A program made the position numbers and the translations under genes. A DNA stretch of 64,000 nt from Rhabdornis inornatus (taxonomy: Eukaryota > Chordata > Aves > Passeriformes > Rhabdornithidae). The DNA is taken from positions 1,263,714-1,327,713 of the forward strand of contig VWZS01001918.1 in assembly GCA_013397075.1 (NCBI GenBank). Reading direction: 5' to 3'. The notes beneath the pieces were generated by a model. That model saw nothing but the letters and a program-made list of their open reading frames with translations, ran no database searches and had not been told where the DNA came from. Numbering within the stretch: the stretch's first letter is position 1; every line of letters starts with the position of its first letter. This document shows, piece after piece, positions 50,095 to 63,700 of this stretch.

Positions 50095-51919
50095 AGGAGA
50101 AAAGAAGCCAATAAAATGTAAAATTTAATCTATTATGGGTTTAATTTTTCCATATCCCCAAAACATTATGCACAGATCTTTCTGGCAGTAACACAAATTT
50201 GGACTTTCCTTCCAAATTTTGCTTAGAGCTGTTAACTGAGTGTCTTCTGTTCCAGAAGAATGCAGCCTCTCTCTTCAAAATAATACTTTGATAGGTTTAT
50301 TGTTAGTATGAATAACTCCTGCTACTTTTTGAATATTATTGTATCACTCGATATTTGTCCAATTTCAGTGTTACTTTTACAATTACAATATATTATGAAA
50401 AATATAGGAAGCCTTCTTTTTTCTTCCTTCTTTTTTTTTTAAATAAACAGTCATCATGGCATACACATGATACTACCTCCACAGAAAAAATAAATAATTT
50501 CATGCACAGTACTTTCATGACATGGGTCTTCTAACTTCATTGACTTTAGGACCCAAGGGAAGCCCAGGCACAATTGTCAATAGACCTCCTTGAAATAAAA
50601 ACATCATTTTTCCTTCTGTCCATTGCAAGGAAGACTGAAACTGCCACTGATAATTAATCCACTGAGAGAAATCAATATTGCAACCGGTTGGAGATGAAAC
50701 AACCCATAGCAAAATAAACTTTTGCCATGACAGTGCAGCAGTTCTTCGAAGCATACTCTGTCTGTGGGCAGATGTGGAATCTTAATAAATGATTGCAAGA
50801 AACTAGAAGGCAGTTGTTTCAAACTGTTGTATTTTGTGCCATAAAATGCAGTTACTGTTCTTGTATGTGCTGACTTGCTTTTCAAGACATAGTAATGGCC
50901 CCCTATTTGTAAAGTCTGAAAATGTCGTGAAAAAAAAGAAGACAGGACAGCTTGCAAACAGCCAACTGACCGTAAGAAAAAACAGCAGTGTTGTATTGCA
51001 TCCACTTATACCAGGTCTTGAACTAGACTGCAGGAAGTTAGATTTTGGCTTGAAACTCTAGATCTCGAGTGAACTGGTTAACGTTCACAGAGGTATATTC
51101 ATTTCAACTCCCAGGTGAAGGCCCAAATATTTCTTGCAGAAAAGATTTTAGGTATGGAATAGAATTTCAAAGAATTGAAGAGTAGCTGTTCTAATATAGA
51201 CCCTTGATTGAAGACAAAACACTTAGATAAAATCAATAAAAATAATAATGAGCTGTGTGCCACTACACGTGGAAATCAAGCCTATAACTGTCCTGGGAGT
51301 GGCATTTAGCAAGAAATACCATGGCAGTCAATGACAGAGTTCACTGATGCTGTCTCCTAGGAGCCCAGACTTTAGGGCCAAATGGCTGATATTTGATCCT
51401 GTGGTCACAGCACAGGTGGTCAGTAAACACAGAATGATCCATGTTCCTTTGTACAAAAGGCTGTTGCATTTTATCCCCCATATGAACCTAACAGGTTGAT
51501 TTAGCTGATGCATAGCTTCTAGAAAGGCAGCCAGAGTGGGGTTGCCTGCTGTTCCCTCTGGCAGCTTTTATCAATGGTAAAAAGATATGCACCTTATTTC
51601 AATTTATAGACTTTGGTTTGGGACATTTAGGATGTTCCACAGCAGTAATTAATTTCCTTTATCAGTCTCCTCCTCATTGTAATGTCTGGTCTACATTTTT
51701 TGCTGTAACCATTTTATCTACTTAGGCCTTGGGATTGGGGTCCTTCTAATTGGATTACAACTGAATTTTGGATGACTTAAATAACGCATATGCCTTCACT
51801 GACAATATCATTTTAACAGCTTATTATATTATTCTTTATATTATTCACATCTTGAAAATATAACGAAGATATAAAAAATTAGAATTCATCCATTTGTCCT
51901 CTCTGAAACACTTCGTGCA

Positions 51920-52018
51920 TTTGTTTTGTTTGTTTTCACTTTGGTGGTTGGCTGGTTTTTGGTTTTTTGTTTTTTTTTTTGTTCTGCTTGGAATTTTTTG
52001 TCTTTTTCTTTTTTCTTG
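51920..52018 (+). repeat. T-rich (GTTTT)n low-complexity tract
   Basis: Roughly 100 bases are dominated by T, with G and occasional C, including a T13-type run. It is the complement in style of the AAAAC tracts elsewhere in the window. Confidence 0.85.
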
Positions 52019-52253
52019 ACTACCATTTACTGCTGGCTGGGTCATTCTACTTTTCTGTATTGAACCTAAAGAGATCTTTGATACCAAGGAACCATCCTCT
52101 TCCATCTCAATGATTATGTTGCCATAAAGAATTCCAAAACAGAGTTACCATCCACTGTTACTAAATTCTTTGATGTAGAAATAAATTTAGTTTCCAAAAA
52201 TTCAACTAACATTTTGTTAGACTTAAAACATATCTTCACACCTACATATACCC

Positions 52254-52293
52254 AAGCATGCAGCATGCAGACATGCATGCACATACATGTATG
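52254..52293 (+). repeat. GCATGC/ACATGCATGC-rich tract
   Basis: Repeated CATGCA and GCATGC units, including GCATGCAGCATGCAGAC followed by ATGCATGCAC, form a degenerate alternating purine-pyrimidine repeat with several overlapping palindromes. Confidence 0.75.
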
Positions 52294-53054
52294 TTGTAAT
52301 TTTATTTAAGTCTATCAAACTGACACTTCCAGTAGCCTCTGAAAGGCTTATCCTAAGTCTTCCCTGCCTGCCCAAGGCAGCCACACCCTCAGACACTCAG
52401 CTCCATATCTCTTCTCAGCAGCAGAGGGAATCCTGTCTCCACACTGCAGCAGGTTCTAAGAAAATAAGAAAGGAATAAAAAATGATTGGGAAAAGTCACT
52501 TGCCTGACTTTGAAAATAAGGCAGGAGTGTTGCAGAAAGGGGGTTTGGGTATTTTCCCTGAGAATGAACAAGTAATATAGCTTCACTTTCCAATGAAACC
52601 TGTACTATGAGTAGTGTCCAGCCAGCATTAGAAGCCAGAAAATATTTCTGTAAGCCATTTGGAGGTAAGAGTTATCCTTTTTCTTTATACACATTTTGTC
52701 ATGGGGTACTCCATTCTCTTATCAGCTGAGGGAAAGATTTTTCTTCAGTCAGTAGCAAGTCAGAAGAGTCCTTACAACAAGCTTGCAACAGGCTGGAAGA
52801 CAAAGGACCCCTGATAAAGGCTAGTTTGCTTTGGTTTTCATTGAAGCTTCAGTTCCACATCAACATCCCATTCTGATATGGGTTAAAACTGATTTTTCAG
52901 TCTCCCCTCTGCCTCTAGTTGCAAGATTTTTGATCTCTGGGGAGAATACAGCTGTACTTTTCAGGCATGGAAGAGTCTATGCCACTAACCTCAAAGTAGT
53001 AGCTGTCAGAAGAACAAGCCCAAGTACATCATAGAAGATACTTGGAACATCTGA

Positions 53055-53095
53055 GTACGTGTATGTGTGTGTGAGTATTTATGTGTACATGTATA
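53055..53095 (+). repeat. Degenerate (TG)n repeat
   Basis: GTGTATGTGTGTGTGAG and GTGTACATGTATAT form an imperfect TG/TA microsatellite. Confidence 0.75.
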
Positions 53096-54719
53096 TTTTG
53101 GCATTTAGTCCCGTGCTCTGACATCTGATGGTATAGATTTTAAAATCATTTTCATAAAACCTCTGTGAGTCAGCTATTTTTCTATATAGTTTTTACAGGA
53201 ACAAACCTAAAGGCAGCAAAGCAGGGAAGTCACCTTCAAGCAGATAACAGGGTACAGAGCTCTGAGTCTTGTGATTCCCACCCCCCTTCTATTAAAAGCA
53301 ACATTTTAGTAATGGCAAGACAAACAGGAATGTTCCTCTAGAGAGAATTTTCTAGTGTTATGTTGTCCTAGTGTTGTTCTAGTGTTGTGTTTTTTAACCT
53401 CTCCTGTCCTTTGGAGAAACTGCAGTTTGGGGTTGGGTTTTATAGAAGCCCACAGCACTCATGGAAACAGACTAATGATGTTTCATATCTGTAGATAGCC
53501 TGAGTCTGGGCATAATTCATTACTTTAGTTGCAGCTCCTCTGCTTGGGGAAGGCTAGTGGAAAAGATATTACCAACTTCACAGCAAACATCTCTGTTCAT
53601 TAGAACCGAGTTTCGGAAATCAGGCTTGTGATTCCCCCCCTCAGTCTCAGGTAGAGGAGAGATTTTCCCAGAGGGGACACTAGATTGAAACCAGTTTGGA
53701 ATCTCCTCTGGGACACTTTATGCCCCTTTCTGACCACAAGTTACCCTTCTCCTGTTGATCCTGCTGCCCCACACTACTGAATTGCTCTGGCCACCCCCTT
53801 TATTTTCCACTTGTCAGCTTTCTTGATTCCTTGTATATAAGGAATAATTTCCTTGATAGATATTCCTTATGTCCCATGATTTCTGTTCTCAGTCTTACAA
53901 GCACAGTATAAAAAGGCTTTTTCCTTGGTCTGCAGACACTACAGCAGCTTTCAAGTTCACTAGTCCCTCTACAAGAGAATATTTGTCTGCAGAATTGGCC
54001 CTACAGGTGGTCAGACTAGGTACTTGCCTGATGAGCCAAATTTTGGAGGAAAGCGGTTGCTCACAGAAGCTGCTGCACACTGAGCACTTGCTGTCATTGT
54101 TTCTTCTGTTCAAATGAATCACCACTGGGCATTGTGACTAGAGGAGGGGTTGAGATTTACAGGTTTTGAGTGTTGGCTAAAACATTTTCAGCTCATCTTC
54201 CTCTTCTAGGATGCAGGAAGCCTGACTTGGCCCTTAAGCCATTGAAGGAAGCACGCAGTGCCAGGCTGCCAAGCTGCAGGCAGCCCAGGCAAAGGCTGTA
54301 GTGATACAGCTAAGGGACAAGTACGAAAGGGAGAGGAATCAAGCCTCTAAACCACAGGGCAGGCCCCATTTGTCTGACAGGGAAGCACAGGCAAATGTGG
54401 GATCATGTTCAGCACTGGCGCTGAGAAGCTGCAGCGGGATGCCCAGGTGGGATGCTCTCACCTCTCTGAGCACAGTGGCAGCTCGATCTGTCTTGTTTCT
54501 GGGCTGAAGTACATCTGCTAACCCACCACATTCCCAACTCCATGTGTTGACCTGAGGAGGTTTGATGAGAAGGACTGATTTCAAGAATAGATGGCCTGTG
54601 TGGCTGATTTATTTCTGCTGAAGCAGACTACCAGATCCTCTGAAGCTGTCTCAATTACCTCTATGTAAAGGCTGTTATTCTTCTCCTACAAGTAGTAGTC
54701 ATGTTTGAGTGGCCCGATT

Positions 54720-55640
54720 TGTGCAGATTTGGCCTGCCTTGTCCACTTAAAAGACTATTAATCACCACTCCAGTTTATAAATCAAGGAGGCCAAGTTGCT
54801 GAGAGCAATTGAGAGGCTGAGGCTCCGCAGAGCACTTAGCCAATTCCCAGACCCAGGCTTAGCATTTCTTTCTCCCTGCCTTTAGTCGTCAGACAATTCA
54901 TCATCCTTCTCCCATTGAGGAAGAATGAGCCTGACAGAATGCCTGAAAGCTAATCAATATGATCAACTTCAGGGGGAGAGCACATCAAAATTTTTTTGGT
55001 TTCTAAGTCCTTTAAATAAACACGACCTATTCACTTTAAGATTTGATAGTTTGAATTTATAGAAGACAAAACCAAAAGACAAAGTGCAAACTAAAAATAA
55101 GATGCGGCAACAAGGGAAAAACATACCACAGCGAGCCTTTTGCCGTAGCTATCCATGAAGAATAAAATGTCAGGCAAGGAATAGGACTATTATGATTGCG
55201 GATTATCAGTTTTGGGTACTACAGTCACACAAGATCGCTTTTCTTTTACAGCAGTGTCAAGTGCAATTGGCAGGCCAGAAGTCGCAAGGACATCTGCTCC
55301 TACTAAATAAACATCAGCCTGTTCTGTGCTTGCATGTGGACTAATGAGGTCACGATAGAAAATGGATCTGCTCTGTAATAAGGCAGAGTGAGGGAACTTG
55401 AACAGGAGGTTTATTTTCCTATTCTGTGATAAGTTGCTTTTACATATTTCGAGCACAGCCTTTTTTTTGGAAAGAGACAAAACATAAATTGTTCATTGTA
55501 CAGAGGAAAGCATGAGTGACAACTGTAAGTGGAATAGACAGTTTCCATTACCTCCTCACACTTGCTGAAGAATAATTTGCAAAGGCTGGATAAATTGTGT
55601 TTTAAGAAGTGTAATGACGTGTAATAATTTCCTGTCAGCA
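54720..55640. promoter_or_regulatory. Candidate conserved non-coding element cluster
   Basis: A long high-complexity island retains CpGs that are rare in the flanks, for example in GGCTCCGCAG, TAGTCGTCAG, GATGCGGC, CAGCGAGC, TTGCCGTAGC, GATTGCGGATTATC, AAGTCGCAAGG and TCACGATAG. It carries homeodomain- and paired-type motifs such as ATTAATCACC, GCTAATCAATATGATC and GGATTATC. Minus-strand open frames here (96 and 76 codons) overlap out of register and match no family that I know. The texture fits two or more conserved enhancers. No alignment was possible. Confidence 0.4.
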
Positions 55641-56057
55641 TGTCAGTTACAAGCAGAGTGAGTTTGATAATTTTGGGATAGGAGATAGAAAGAATTGAAG
55701 ATGGGGGGGAGGGAAGACAGAGGGAAGAAATGGGAAGGTCTTTTAGGATCGCTGGCTTCAGAAACTAATGAAAGCATAATTGTTAAAAAAAAAAACAGGT
55801 GGAGTGCTAGATAAAAGCAAGAGCTGTGCAGCAACCCGCCCAGATACTAATTCCCATTTGCTTTCCCATTAATCTTGCATAAAGATTCCAGGTCACAGGT
55901 CCAGCTACAGGGAGTATTAAGCAATTTAGTAGGATGGGAAATGGCTAAGAAATCAGAAAATGGATGATCAGAAAAATTTCCTTTTCTTGTCCTGCAAAAG
56001 GCATCTGTAGCATAATGCGGAAAAATGTTTCTGCTCTCAGTCTCTCTGACAATGGGG

Positions 56058-56137
56058 AAAAAAAACAAAACAAAACAAACCCCAAAACCAGAAAAAAAAA
56101 TATGGAAAGAAAAAAGAAAAAAAAGAAAAAAAGAAAC
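56058..56137 (+). repeat. A-rich low-complexity tract
   Basis: (AAAAC)n units are followed by A runs broken by single G residues. The lysine-rich open frames across it are artefacts of the repeat. Confidence 0.9.
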
Positions 56138-57360
56138 AGTTGGGATGTATTTGACTGCCTACTCGTCTTTGAGAATGCACAGTGTGGTAGAGATCAGTAA
56201 ATGCCACAGCTTATAGATCAACCTAAGATGAATGAGCCAGTTATTTTCACACTGTTTCACTCCTTCTTCTCATTTTTATCTTAAAGACAATATTGTCTGA
56301 GATTTATTATTTATTAATTTTGTTATTTTATCATGCTGGCACTTCTGTCAGGAGCATAATATTTACTTTAATCCAGCCATGGTTGAATCAAATTTCCACT
56401 CTTCATTATACATATATGCACCTAGAGTTAGTCTGCTGACCTCATGACACTTATGACTGATTTGCATTGTTGCAAAAGTAAAGGAAATTCGACCCTCAAC
56501 ACGTGAAATTTTTATTATCCACCCCATCTTCCTGATAGATCATGATTTCCCTTCTTCAGTACATATGGCCATCCAGAACCATTTCTTAAAATTAAAGAGG
56601 ACTGTTTCTACCATCGCTTCATTTTTGGTGCTCGATTAGGTGTAAAATAGACATTTTTCTTAGTGAAGCTACTTTAGTATTGAATATAACAATTGACAGC
56701 ATTTTCCTAACAATCTATCTTTCTTCTTACTGCTTTCTTAATGGTGGTCTTCCAGCACTCACTAAAATTTAGGCTTTTAGAGGACAGAGTACTTTCAGCC
56801 TTAAATGTGCCTTAGAAAGAAGTCTTCTTTATATCAAATGTTGAATTCATTGGTTAAAATAGAACATCTACCCCTGGATATGCAGCAAGGTGAGTATTTT
56901 GTTTTTAGTTAGGCCACTTTATGAAACAGATATTAAAATGCTCTGGGTTTTGGTAGTTTTGGTTTGGGCGGTTTGTTTTTTTCTCTATAAAATATTAATG
57001 GCTTTTGCCTCCAAATAGGTTTGAATGTAAATGTCACATCAATTTCTGGTTTTTTCTTTTCTTGTGTTTAAGAAGATGCAAAGGTAGTCACATCCTGGGA
57101 CTGAGCATGGAACCACTCAGCACACTGCTGCATGCTGACTTCAAGAAAGAACCTGACATATTTAATTGTGTGACACTGCATTTGTCACCATTAATTTTGA
57201 AACTGATTGCATTGGAATAGTTAGGTTATGAATGCAAACACATGCCAGACAGCTGGAAGAGTGTGATAAGTCTTGTTTGTCTTCAAGGTGTGCCACTGAA
57301 GTGGTCTCCTCAGACTGTGGCTTTCCTTTCCCTTCCTTATACTCAACTAGCATCATCTTA

Positions 57361-57395
57361 AAAATAAAACAAACAAACAAACAAACAACAAAACA
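57361..57395 (+). repeat. (AAAC)n microsatellite
   Basis: Six or so AAAC units form a nearly perfect tract, with slight degeneracy at both ends. Confidence 0.9.
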
Positions 57396-57981
57396 GAGAA
57401 AGCTGTTTTAAATAAAGTTAAAAAACAACATAGATATAAAATAATTATCATTGTCATTATGTTATATATCATACCAGAGGAAAAAATATTACAAATGTGA
57501 CAGCACAAGTAATAGCTCTCAAGAGGTAGTTTCAATGAAGAACAGCTTTTACATGAGTGTTTTTCTGAGAATCTTCAAGTATCATAATTTCAAGTCCACT
57601 CCTACCGAATTCTATCAGCAACCATTTGGTGATTCCACCCAAATTTCCTTTAAAATGTTGCAATGCAGAGCTCTATGCACTGTTGCTAGGCATAAGTCAT
57701 GGAAGTTAAACCCTCAGAAGGAGACATCATATTCTACTGAGGAGGAACTCCAAGAAATATTTTGGGATCTGGACAAGAAGCAACCAAATATGGACTACTG
57801 GTAAAATGCAATGGTAAACTGCATATAAATGGGGAGAGGGGTGAGGGGATGCATGTGTCCCAAACAGGAGACACCCAAGGGAGCCAGGAGTCCTTTTCAC
57901 TTCTGTGAAGAGCTTCACCAAAGTGGTGCTGAATCATTGCAAATTGGCTTCTTGTCCCTCCTTTTGGAAGGATGTTGATGA

Positions 57982-58029
57982 TATTGTGAGGTTACAGAAA
58001 GAAATTATTGTGAGGTTAATGAAAGAAAT
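57982..58029 (+). repeat. 24-bp tandem duplication
   Basis: TATTGTGAGGTTACAGAAAG, continuing into AAAT, is followed directly by a second copy with TACAG changed to TAATG. There are two copies with few differences. Confidence 0.8.
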
Positions 58030-60499
58030 GATACATATGCTGTAGAATCTGCCATGTGGTAAAACATTAAAGGAATTCAAGTGGTTTGGCTTATCAGAAG
58101 AAAGACGAAAAAATAAAAGATGAAGGTGGCTTAATTATAGTTCTATAAGTACTGTGCACTGAAGTGGCTTCTCATCTACTAAAGAAAGAATAAAAAGAAT
58201 CAACAGCCATAAGATAAAGAAGACAGATAAATCCATATTTAGTACTAAGTTATGCTTTTACAGCGACGCTAACTACCAAGGGAAGTGGTGGATTCTCCAC
58301 AACTTAATATATCCAAAGCATGGTCTGGAAGTTTGCCTAGAAGATACGCTTTCGTCAAACATAAATCACTGAGCTCAGGAAATAAATCTATATGATCTAA
58401 TGGTTTTTTCCTAGCCCTTAGATCCCATGTATTTATAAAATATGGTATAGATTAAAATTTAACTAATAGCTTTGAGACTTTCTTTGGTTTCTGTTAAATT
58501 ATTGTCTGTTTTTAAATACTTAGTGGGTATCATGGTCTGTCTCTGTTTTCCCTAAGAGGCTGGGGTCAATTCAGAAGTATTTCTCTCAACTTTAGAGAAT
58601 AATTTTAAAGGCAGCTAAAGCCATACTATGCACAGATGGTCATACTGGACTGAAGAGCAGTCCAGGAAAAAAAAAAAGTATGTTTCATATTAGGATATCT
58701 CCCTAAGCAGTACAAAAAAAGAGTTTGAAGAAAGGGTATGTGTTTTGAAGTTTATGTTCTTTCACAGGTTAGAGAATTTATTCCAAACGAGAGCAAGAAA
58801 AGCTCCAAAGCTTTTTTTTTTTAATTCCTGCTCTTCTTTACCTGTAACTTGTTGAAAAATAATTCTTCAAGAGTCTTTTTATTCTTTAACAAAGAGCTAT
58901 CAATGGACCTCCCTTCAATCAATATGGAGATAAACAAACAAACCAATATTTAAATGTCTGAAGTTTCCACTGCTGTAATATGTAAGCATGAATTAAAAGG
59001 CTTGGAAAATTGCACCTTCATTTCTCCAAAGCAGCCATCATTTTCAATTAGGACAATAATATATTATAATAAATTATTAAATATTCTTAAAGGAAAACTA
59101 AGCATAAATGTGATCCCTGAAAAATCATTACTTCAATCCAAGAGATATAAAGGAATCAAAATACAAATTAGAATCACAGATAGGTGGAGAAATTAGCAAG
59201 TTATTAGTATTTTCTGTAATTCCTCAATTTCCCTCCTTTTAATATTCCTATCGCTACTGCAGTGGTTCTCATTAAGTTTGTGACTATAATTAGAATTTTC
59301 CATGTGACAGGCACTCTTCAGATAGAAAAGAAAGTGTAAATTCTGTTTGGAAGTGCATATTAATGATCATTGTGGTTCATATCGTTTCCATTTTTAAGAA
59401 TATCTAAACAATGAAACTTTGAAATGTTTTCACTTAAATGTGGTGGAAGTAATCACTGTTTGCAAAAGAGAGATCAAACACAGACTAGGCTTACAAATCT
59501 TTCTTTCCCATAAAGATCAATTCTGCCACACATGGAAATAAGGAGCATGCATTCTTGACAGATACGCTGATCCTTGCCATTGTTATGGAGTGAGCTCGGA
59601 CACATGGTGTGCACTGTTCTGTGAATTGCCCTGGACTGACAGGAAACTGAGCAGATGCTCATCAGGACTGTTACAGATACTTTCACCCTCTCTTGGTGGC
59701 TTGAGGCATGACCATATCCCAAGCCAGGGTCTCTCCCACCACAAAGAGGTTTTGAGTGAGGGAGGTTAAACCCACTGAAGGAACTGCTTTGTCCCAGAGA
59801 CATGGGTTGACCAGCAGTGGAGTTGGAGTTCTAGAATTCCAAACCCTCTGCTGTGAGAGTTTACACCTTCCCTCTAGCACCAGTATAATATCTTTCACAG
59901 CTACAGCAATCTGCAAATTGTCATTCTTTTGATGCAAATCAACTTGGACAAACAGTCTGTCAGAAATATGAAGCGGCTGAGGTCTGCTCTGTGTCTCTAA
60001 AGGTGCTTTGCTCCTGTACAGTCCTCAGGTACTGTATTTCTCCATGTCATGTAGACCTTTACTCACCTGACAGGATTCACATGGCACTCACATCAGCCTT
60101 ACACTGTTGAAATGATGGCATCTTGACTACATCAGTAGCTACCCTACTGATTTTGCATCACCCATTTTGTTTACGTCTCAGTCTGATGAAGGGAATAGAT
60201 CAATTCCTTCTTTCTTCAGAATACAATGTCCTCCAAACAGTCAGGATTCCAGTTCATGCCATAAGGAACACCAAATGCTCTCTATACCCTGAATCACACA
60301 GCCATTTCAAACAGATGAGGACCACAGCTGCTTTATAATAAGGTCCAAAACTCCTACACGATCAAGGTGAAAGGTTAATTCAGGTGGTCAAGTGAGTGAC
60401 ACAGAACAGACCTCTGAGACAGATGCACCTGACCTTGGATAGGAGGGCTAGTGAAGTCTACTGAGCCATGATCATTCTGCACAAGGTAGCCATATCACA

Positions 60500-60720
60500 G
60501 CACCACACTCAGAGTTGGAAGGGACCTCCAGAGATGAGCTCAACCCATCCCTCTGCTAAAGCAGGTTCACTAAAGCAGCTTGCACAGGATCACATCCAGG
60601 CACATTTTCAATATTTCCAGAGATAGACTCAGCAACCTTTATGGGCAGCCCCACATTCTTCTGCCACGCCTTTGAGCAGCCTGATACTCTAGATAAATCT
60701 TCAGTTAAACAAGAGCCAAA
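60500..60720 (-). mobile_element. CR1 LINE 3' end, diverged fragment
   Basis: Read on the plus strand, AGAGTTGGAAGGGACCTCCA, then GAGCTCAACCC, TTTCCAGAGATAGACTCAGC and GGGCAGCCCCACATTCTTCTGCC follow the reverse complement of the CR1 3' region. In the family this reads like GGTTGGAAGGGACC, CCAACCC, TTTCCAGGGATGG and TGGGCAACC in the same order. The terminal ATTCTRTG octamers expected at the left end are not clearly kept. The copy is old and truncated, and the right boundary is uncertain. Confidence 0.7.
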
Positions 60721-63700
60721 TGTTACAAAATAAAATGCAGACAATTTTGGCCATATTGGTCTAATGGAGGCCATGTTTCCATGCGCAGTGCATTTCCATT
60801 CAGTACGCTTTAACTAAAAACCCCTTTGCAGTAAGCTATGGGAAGGCAGTAGAGCTAGAACCAAGCTCTGCTCCCTAGAGGTGCCCATGACAGCAAGGAG
60901 TGTGACAATGACACTTTAACAGCATTAACTTCACACGGTACTAAGGAACCCTGCCCCAACACCAAAATGTGCAGCTATGGGCAAAACAGCAGGTTAGACT
61001 CACTGCTTGATATGTCCAAACAAAAAGAGAAATGTGGAAATGCTTTTAGCCTCCTCTGCTGTGCAGTTGCTGCACACTATGCTGTTATGTGGGATTTTCT
61101 GAGTGTGTGCCAGCATGGTGTGGCAGTAGGACTGCTCTGATCATTGTGGGGTGTCTCAGTTGATGTGCAACCACCTGCACCCAAGTTCCCCCCTCAGATC
61201 ATTGCAAATTCAGAAACTGCTGGTCTCATTTGATAGTATACAAGGCCAGTTCTGTTTAAACTGCCCACAGCTGCATTATTTCTATTTTATAGACACTGTG
61301 TAAAGCTAGATTTTTACTCAAAATTTCAGAGACTATGTAAAAAGTATGATGAAGTCGTGAGCTGCAGGCACTCTGGCCATGTTACAAGTATAGAAATGGT
61401 TCCTAAATGCAGTTAAAATTATGAAAGCTCTATTATTTATGATGACACTGATTATCTTCCCCCATACCTCACTGACAAATTCAGCCACTGCTTTTAGATG
61501 AGATATCATACTTTGTCCACAGACAGCCCTAGAGGTAGGAATTAATTATTAAATACTGGTTGATGATAATTACATGATAACTTTATTGACCAAAATCTGA
61601 AAGGAATGTGTGATGTGTTCTAAATCTTCTCTATAAAATGAATCCTCTGAGAAAAGAGAATATCTATTCTGAAACAAAAAATTAGCTGTTATATAAACCA
61701 CCTTTAGAAACCTCTTTGTCAAAAATACTAGCATCATGCTCTTAAAGCATTAAATGGGAGAACACATTTTAATCCAAATGTTTTACTTGTCAGCATTAAA
61801 TGAAATTTAGATAATAAAACAGAACAGTAATTCAAATTCAGTATTGAGGATCACACGCGAACTCTGTCCCTGCAGAAATTCATATTTAAGTTTGGTTTTG
61901 TATATTCTTGCGTCTTTCAATACTCACCTGTTCAGAAATCTGCCTTAAGTCTTCAAACTGAGAGATCTTAAATGAACCTTCCAAAAATCAGCTAAAATCT
62001 AAAAAAAAACCAAAACAAAACAAAAAAGCTTCTTTGTTATATTACATTTTTATTCCTTTCAGTTGTAGTCAGTAAAAATTTTAATGCTACTGATTAGTTT
62101 TCTGTAATTTTAGAAGAGAAAGTGTTTCATGAAGTACAGCTACTACTTTTCTGATTCTTTTTGGATAACATTACAATAATAGAATTTCCACTGCAAGGGG
62201 GAATGCAAAGAGAATTTAGATGAAAAATAACAGGTTTGATAGCTTCATATTGCCTATTGCAGAAGATTTTAATTTATATTTTGGGACCACTGCTTGCACA
62301 GAACTATATATACAGAGCTAAATTAAGAGATAGGAGGTATGGCAGGAATAAAAATCCAAACGTAGAGGAGTGTTTGTGACAGAAGTATGAGAAATGAATT
62401 TTAATATGCATATCAGAAACCAGATTTATAACAGAAAAACAAGGTGTCTCAGAACCCCAGCAAAATGCTGCCCTAGCATTTGAACAAAGCTTTAATCTTA
62501 ACATCATCCAAGGTAGTAAATTCTCTCAAAGAATGGGTCGAGAGACTGAAATTATAGTCACAACTTTAAAAGTCTACAACTTTATGAAGTTAGATGCAAG
62601 GGACAATTAAAGTTAGGGTTAAACACCAGTCTAGTCTGGTGCTTTCTCAAACCTTGGCAGTCGGTGTGGCTCAGTCCCTGTCCAACTGCAGATCCCAACC
62701 AAACTCACTGCATAACTCTTGCTCTGTGCTCAGATTTGAGCTGAGCACAAGACAGCCATTTCCTTCCAGGAAACTGTTGAGTTGAGATGATTTGCAATGG
62801 GATATACATGCCTTCCTGTCTTAGGATACAGAGTGCCATCCATGAATCAACACAAACTGGTTTCAACTGGGGAGAAGGGCCTGATTCTGGTGGAAAATCA
62901 AGGACTCACGCACACAGCATAATACAGCACTGCATCCCTCTTATATTCTGAAGGACCAGCTCCCCCAGGATAGTGACATCTGCACATGCTTGCACAGCTT
63001 TCTGCTATGGCCTACTCAAACACGCAGCAGAGTCAGGGATGGCAGAAATGATAAGTAGCAGGTGAAGTCAGAAGAGAGCACATTGTCTCAAACAAGGCTG
63101 CCAACATGTTTCCCCCCTTGGTTTCCTAACTTGAACCCTCTCCAAGTGGTCATATGCTAGGTGTGAAGCAGGGCACGCTAGACATATTTGTGGGTGAGTA
63201 GATGCAAGAGCATAGGGGATAGGTACTGAGCCAGCCATGAGGACAACTGATGCACCCTGAGGACATAACCAGTCTACCTTTATCTAGTGTCTGCCTTGAA
63301 CACAGAGACATGGACAGCCTCCCCATCCAGCTGGCCTAGAAGTCAGAAGTTAGCCCTGACATGGGTCACATGATTGCATAAATATATCTTTGTCTTAGTT
63401 TTGGATTGATAGCCCCAAGCACAACGGTAAGGAACTCAGTACCTCCTTCACTACCTGTTCTTTCAAAGGACATGACAAAAATCATATGCCTTAATATGAG
63501 AGATATTGGAAGAAGATTATGGGGGATGCAGAATAAGAACTGTCTAATTTTATTCTGGAAGTGGGCCATCCACCCATTTCCCCAGGAAAGTAAAGCTCAC
63601 TACAAGTGTAATCGCTGTAACTGAATCACTATGTTGTCTGGATTTTTCTTTTCTCTCCTTCTGCCTTGTTCAATACTCTGCCCTTGACAGTATATCTTTC

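Larger units (their letters stand above)
47006..54719. other. Non-coding AT-rich DNA
   Basis: No gene is supported. Minus-strand open frames at 50515-51005 (79 and 133 codons, overlapping in different registers) have no recognised domain. Simple repeats are listed separately. A triplicated TCTAGTGTTGT-like string occurs at about 53350-53390. The 54.2-54.55 kb part is GC-richer but has no recognisable feature. Confidence 0.55.
55641..60499. other. Non-coding AT-rich DNA
   Basis: No gene is supported. The plus-strand 117-codon frame at 57451-57804 begins at a non-ATG codon and has no recognised domain. Simple repeats and a 24-base tandem duplication are listed separately. Confidence 0.55.

Noticed and set aside
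50515..51005. Overlapping minus-strand frames of 79 and 133 codons
   Set aside because: They overlap out of register and have no recognised family, no splice-site context and no composition suggesting coding.
59570..59640. String resembling the 45.2 kb CR1 end (CGGACACATGGTGTG)
   Set aside because: The shared string is short and the flanking CR1 landmarks (GAGTTGGACTC, terminal octamers) are absent.
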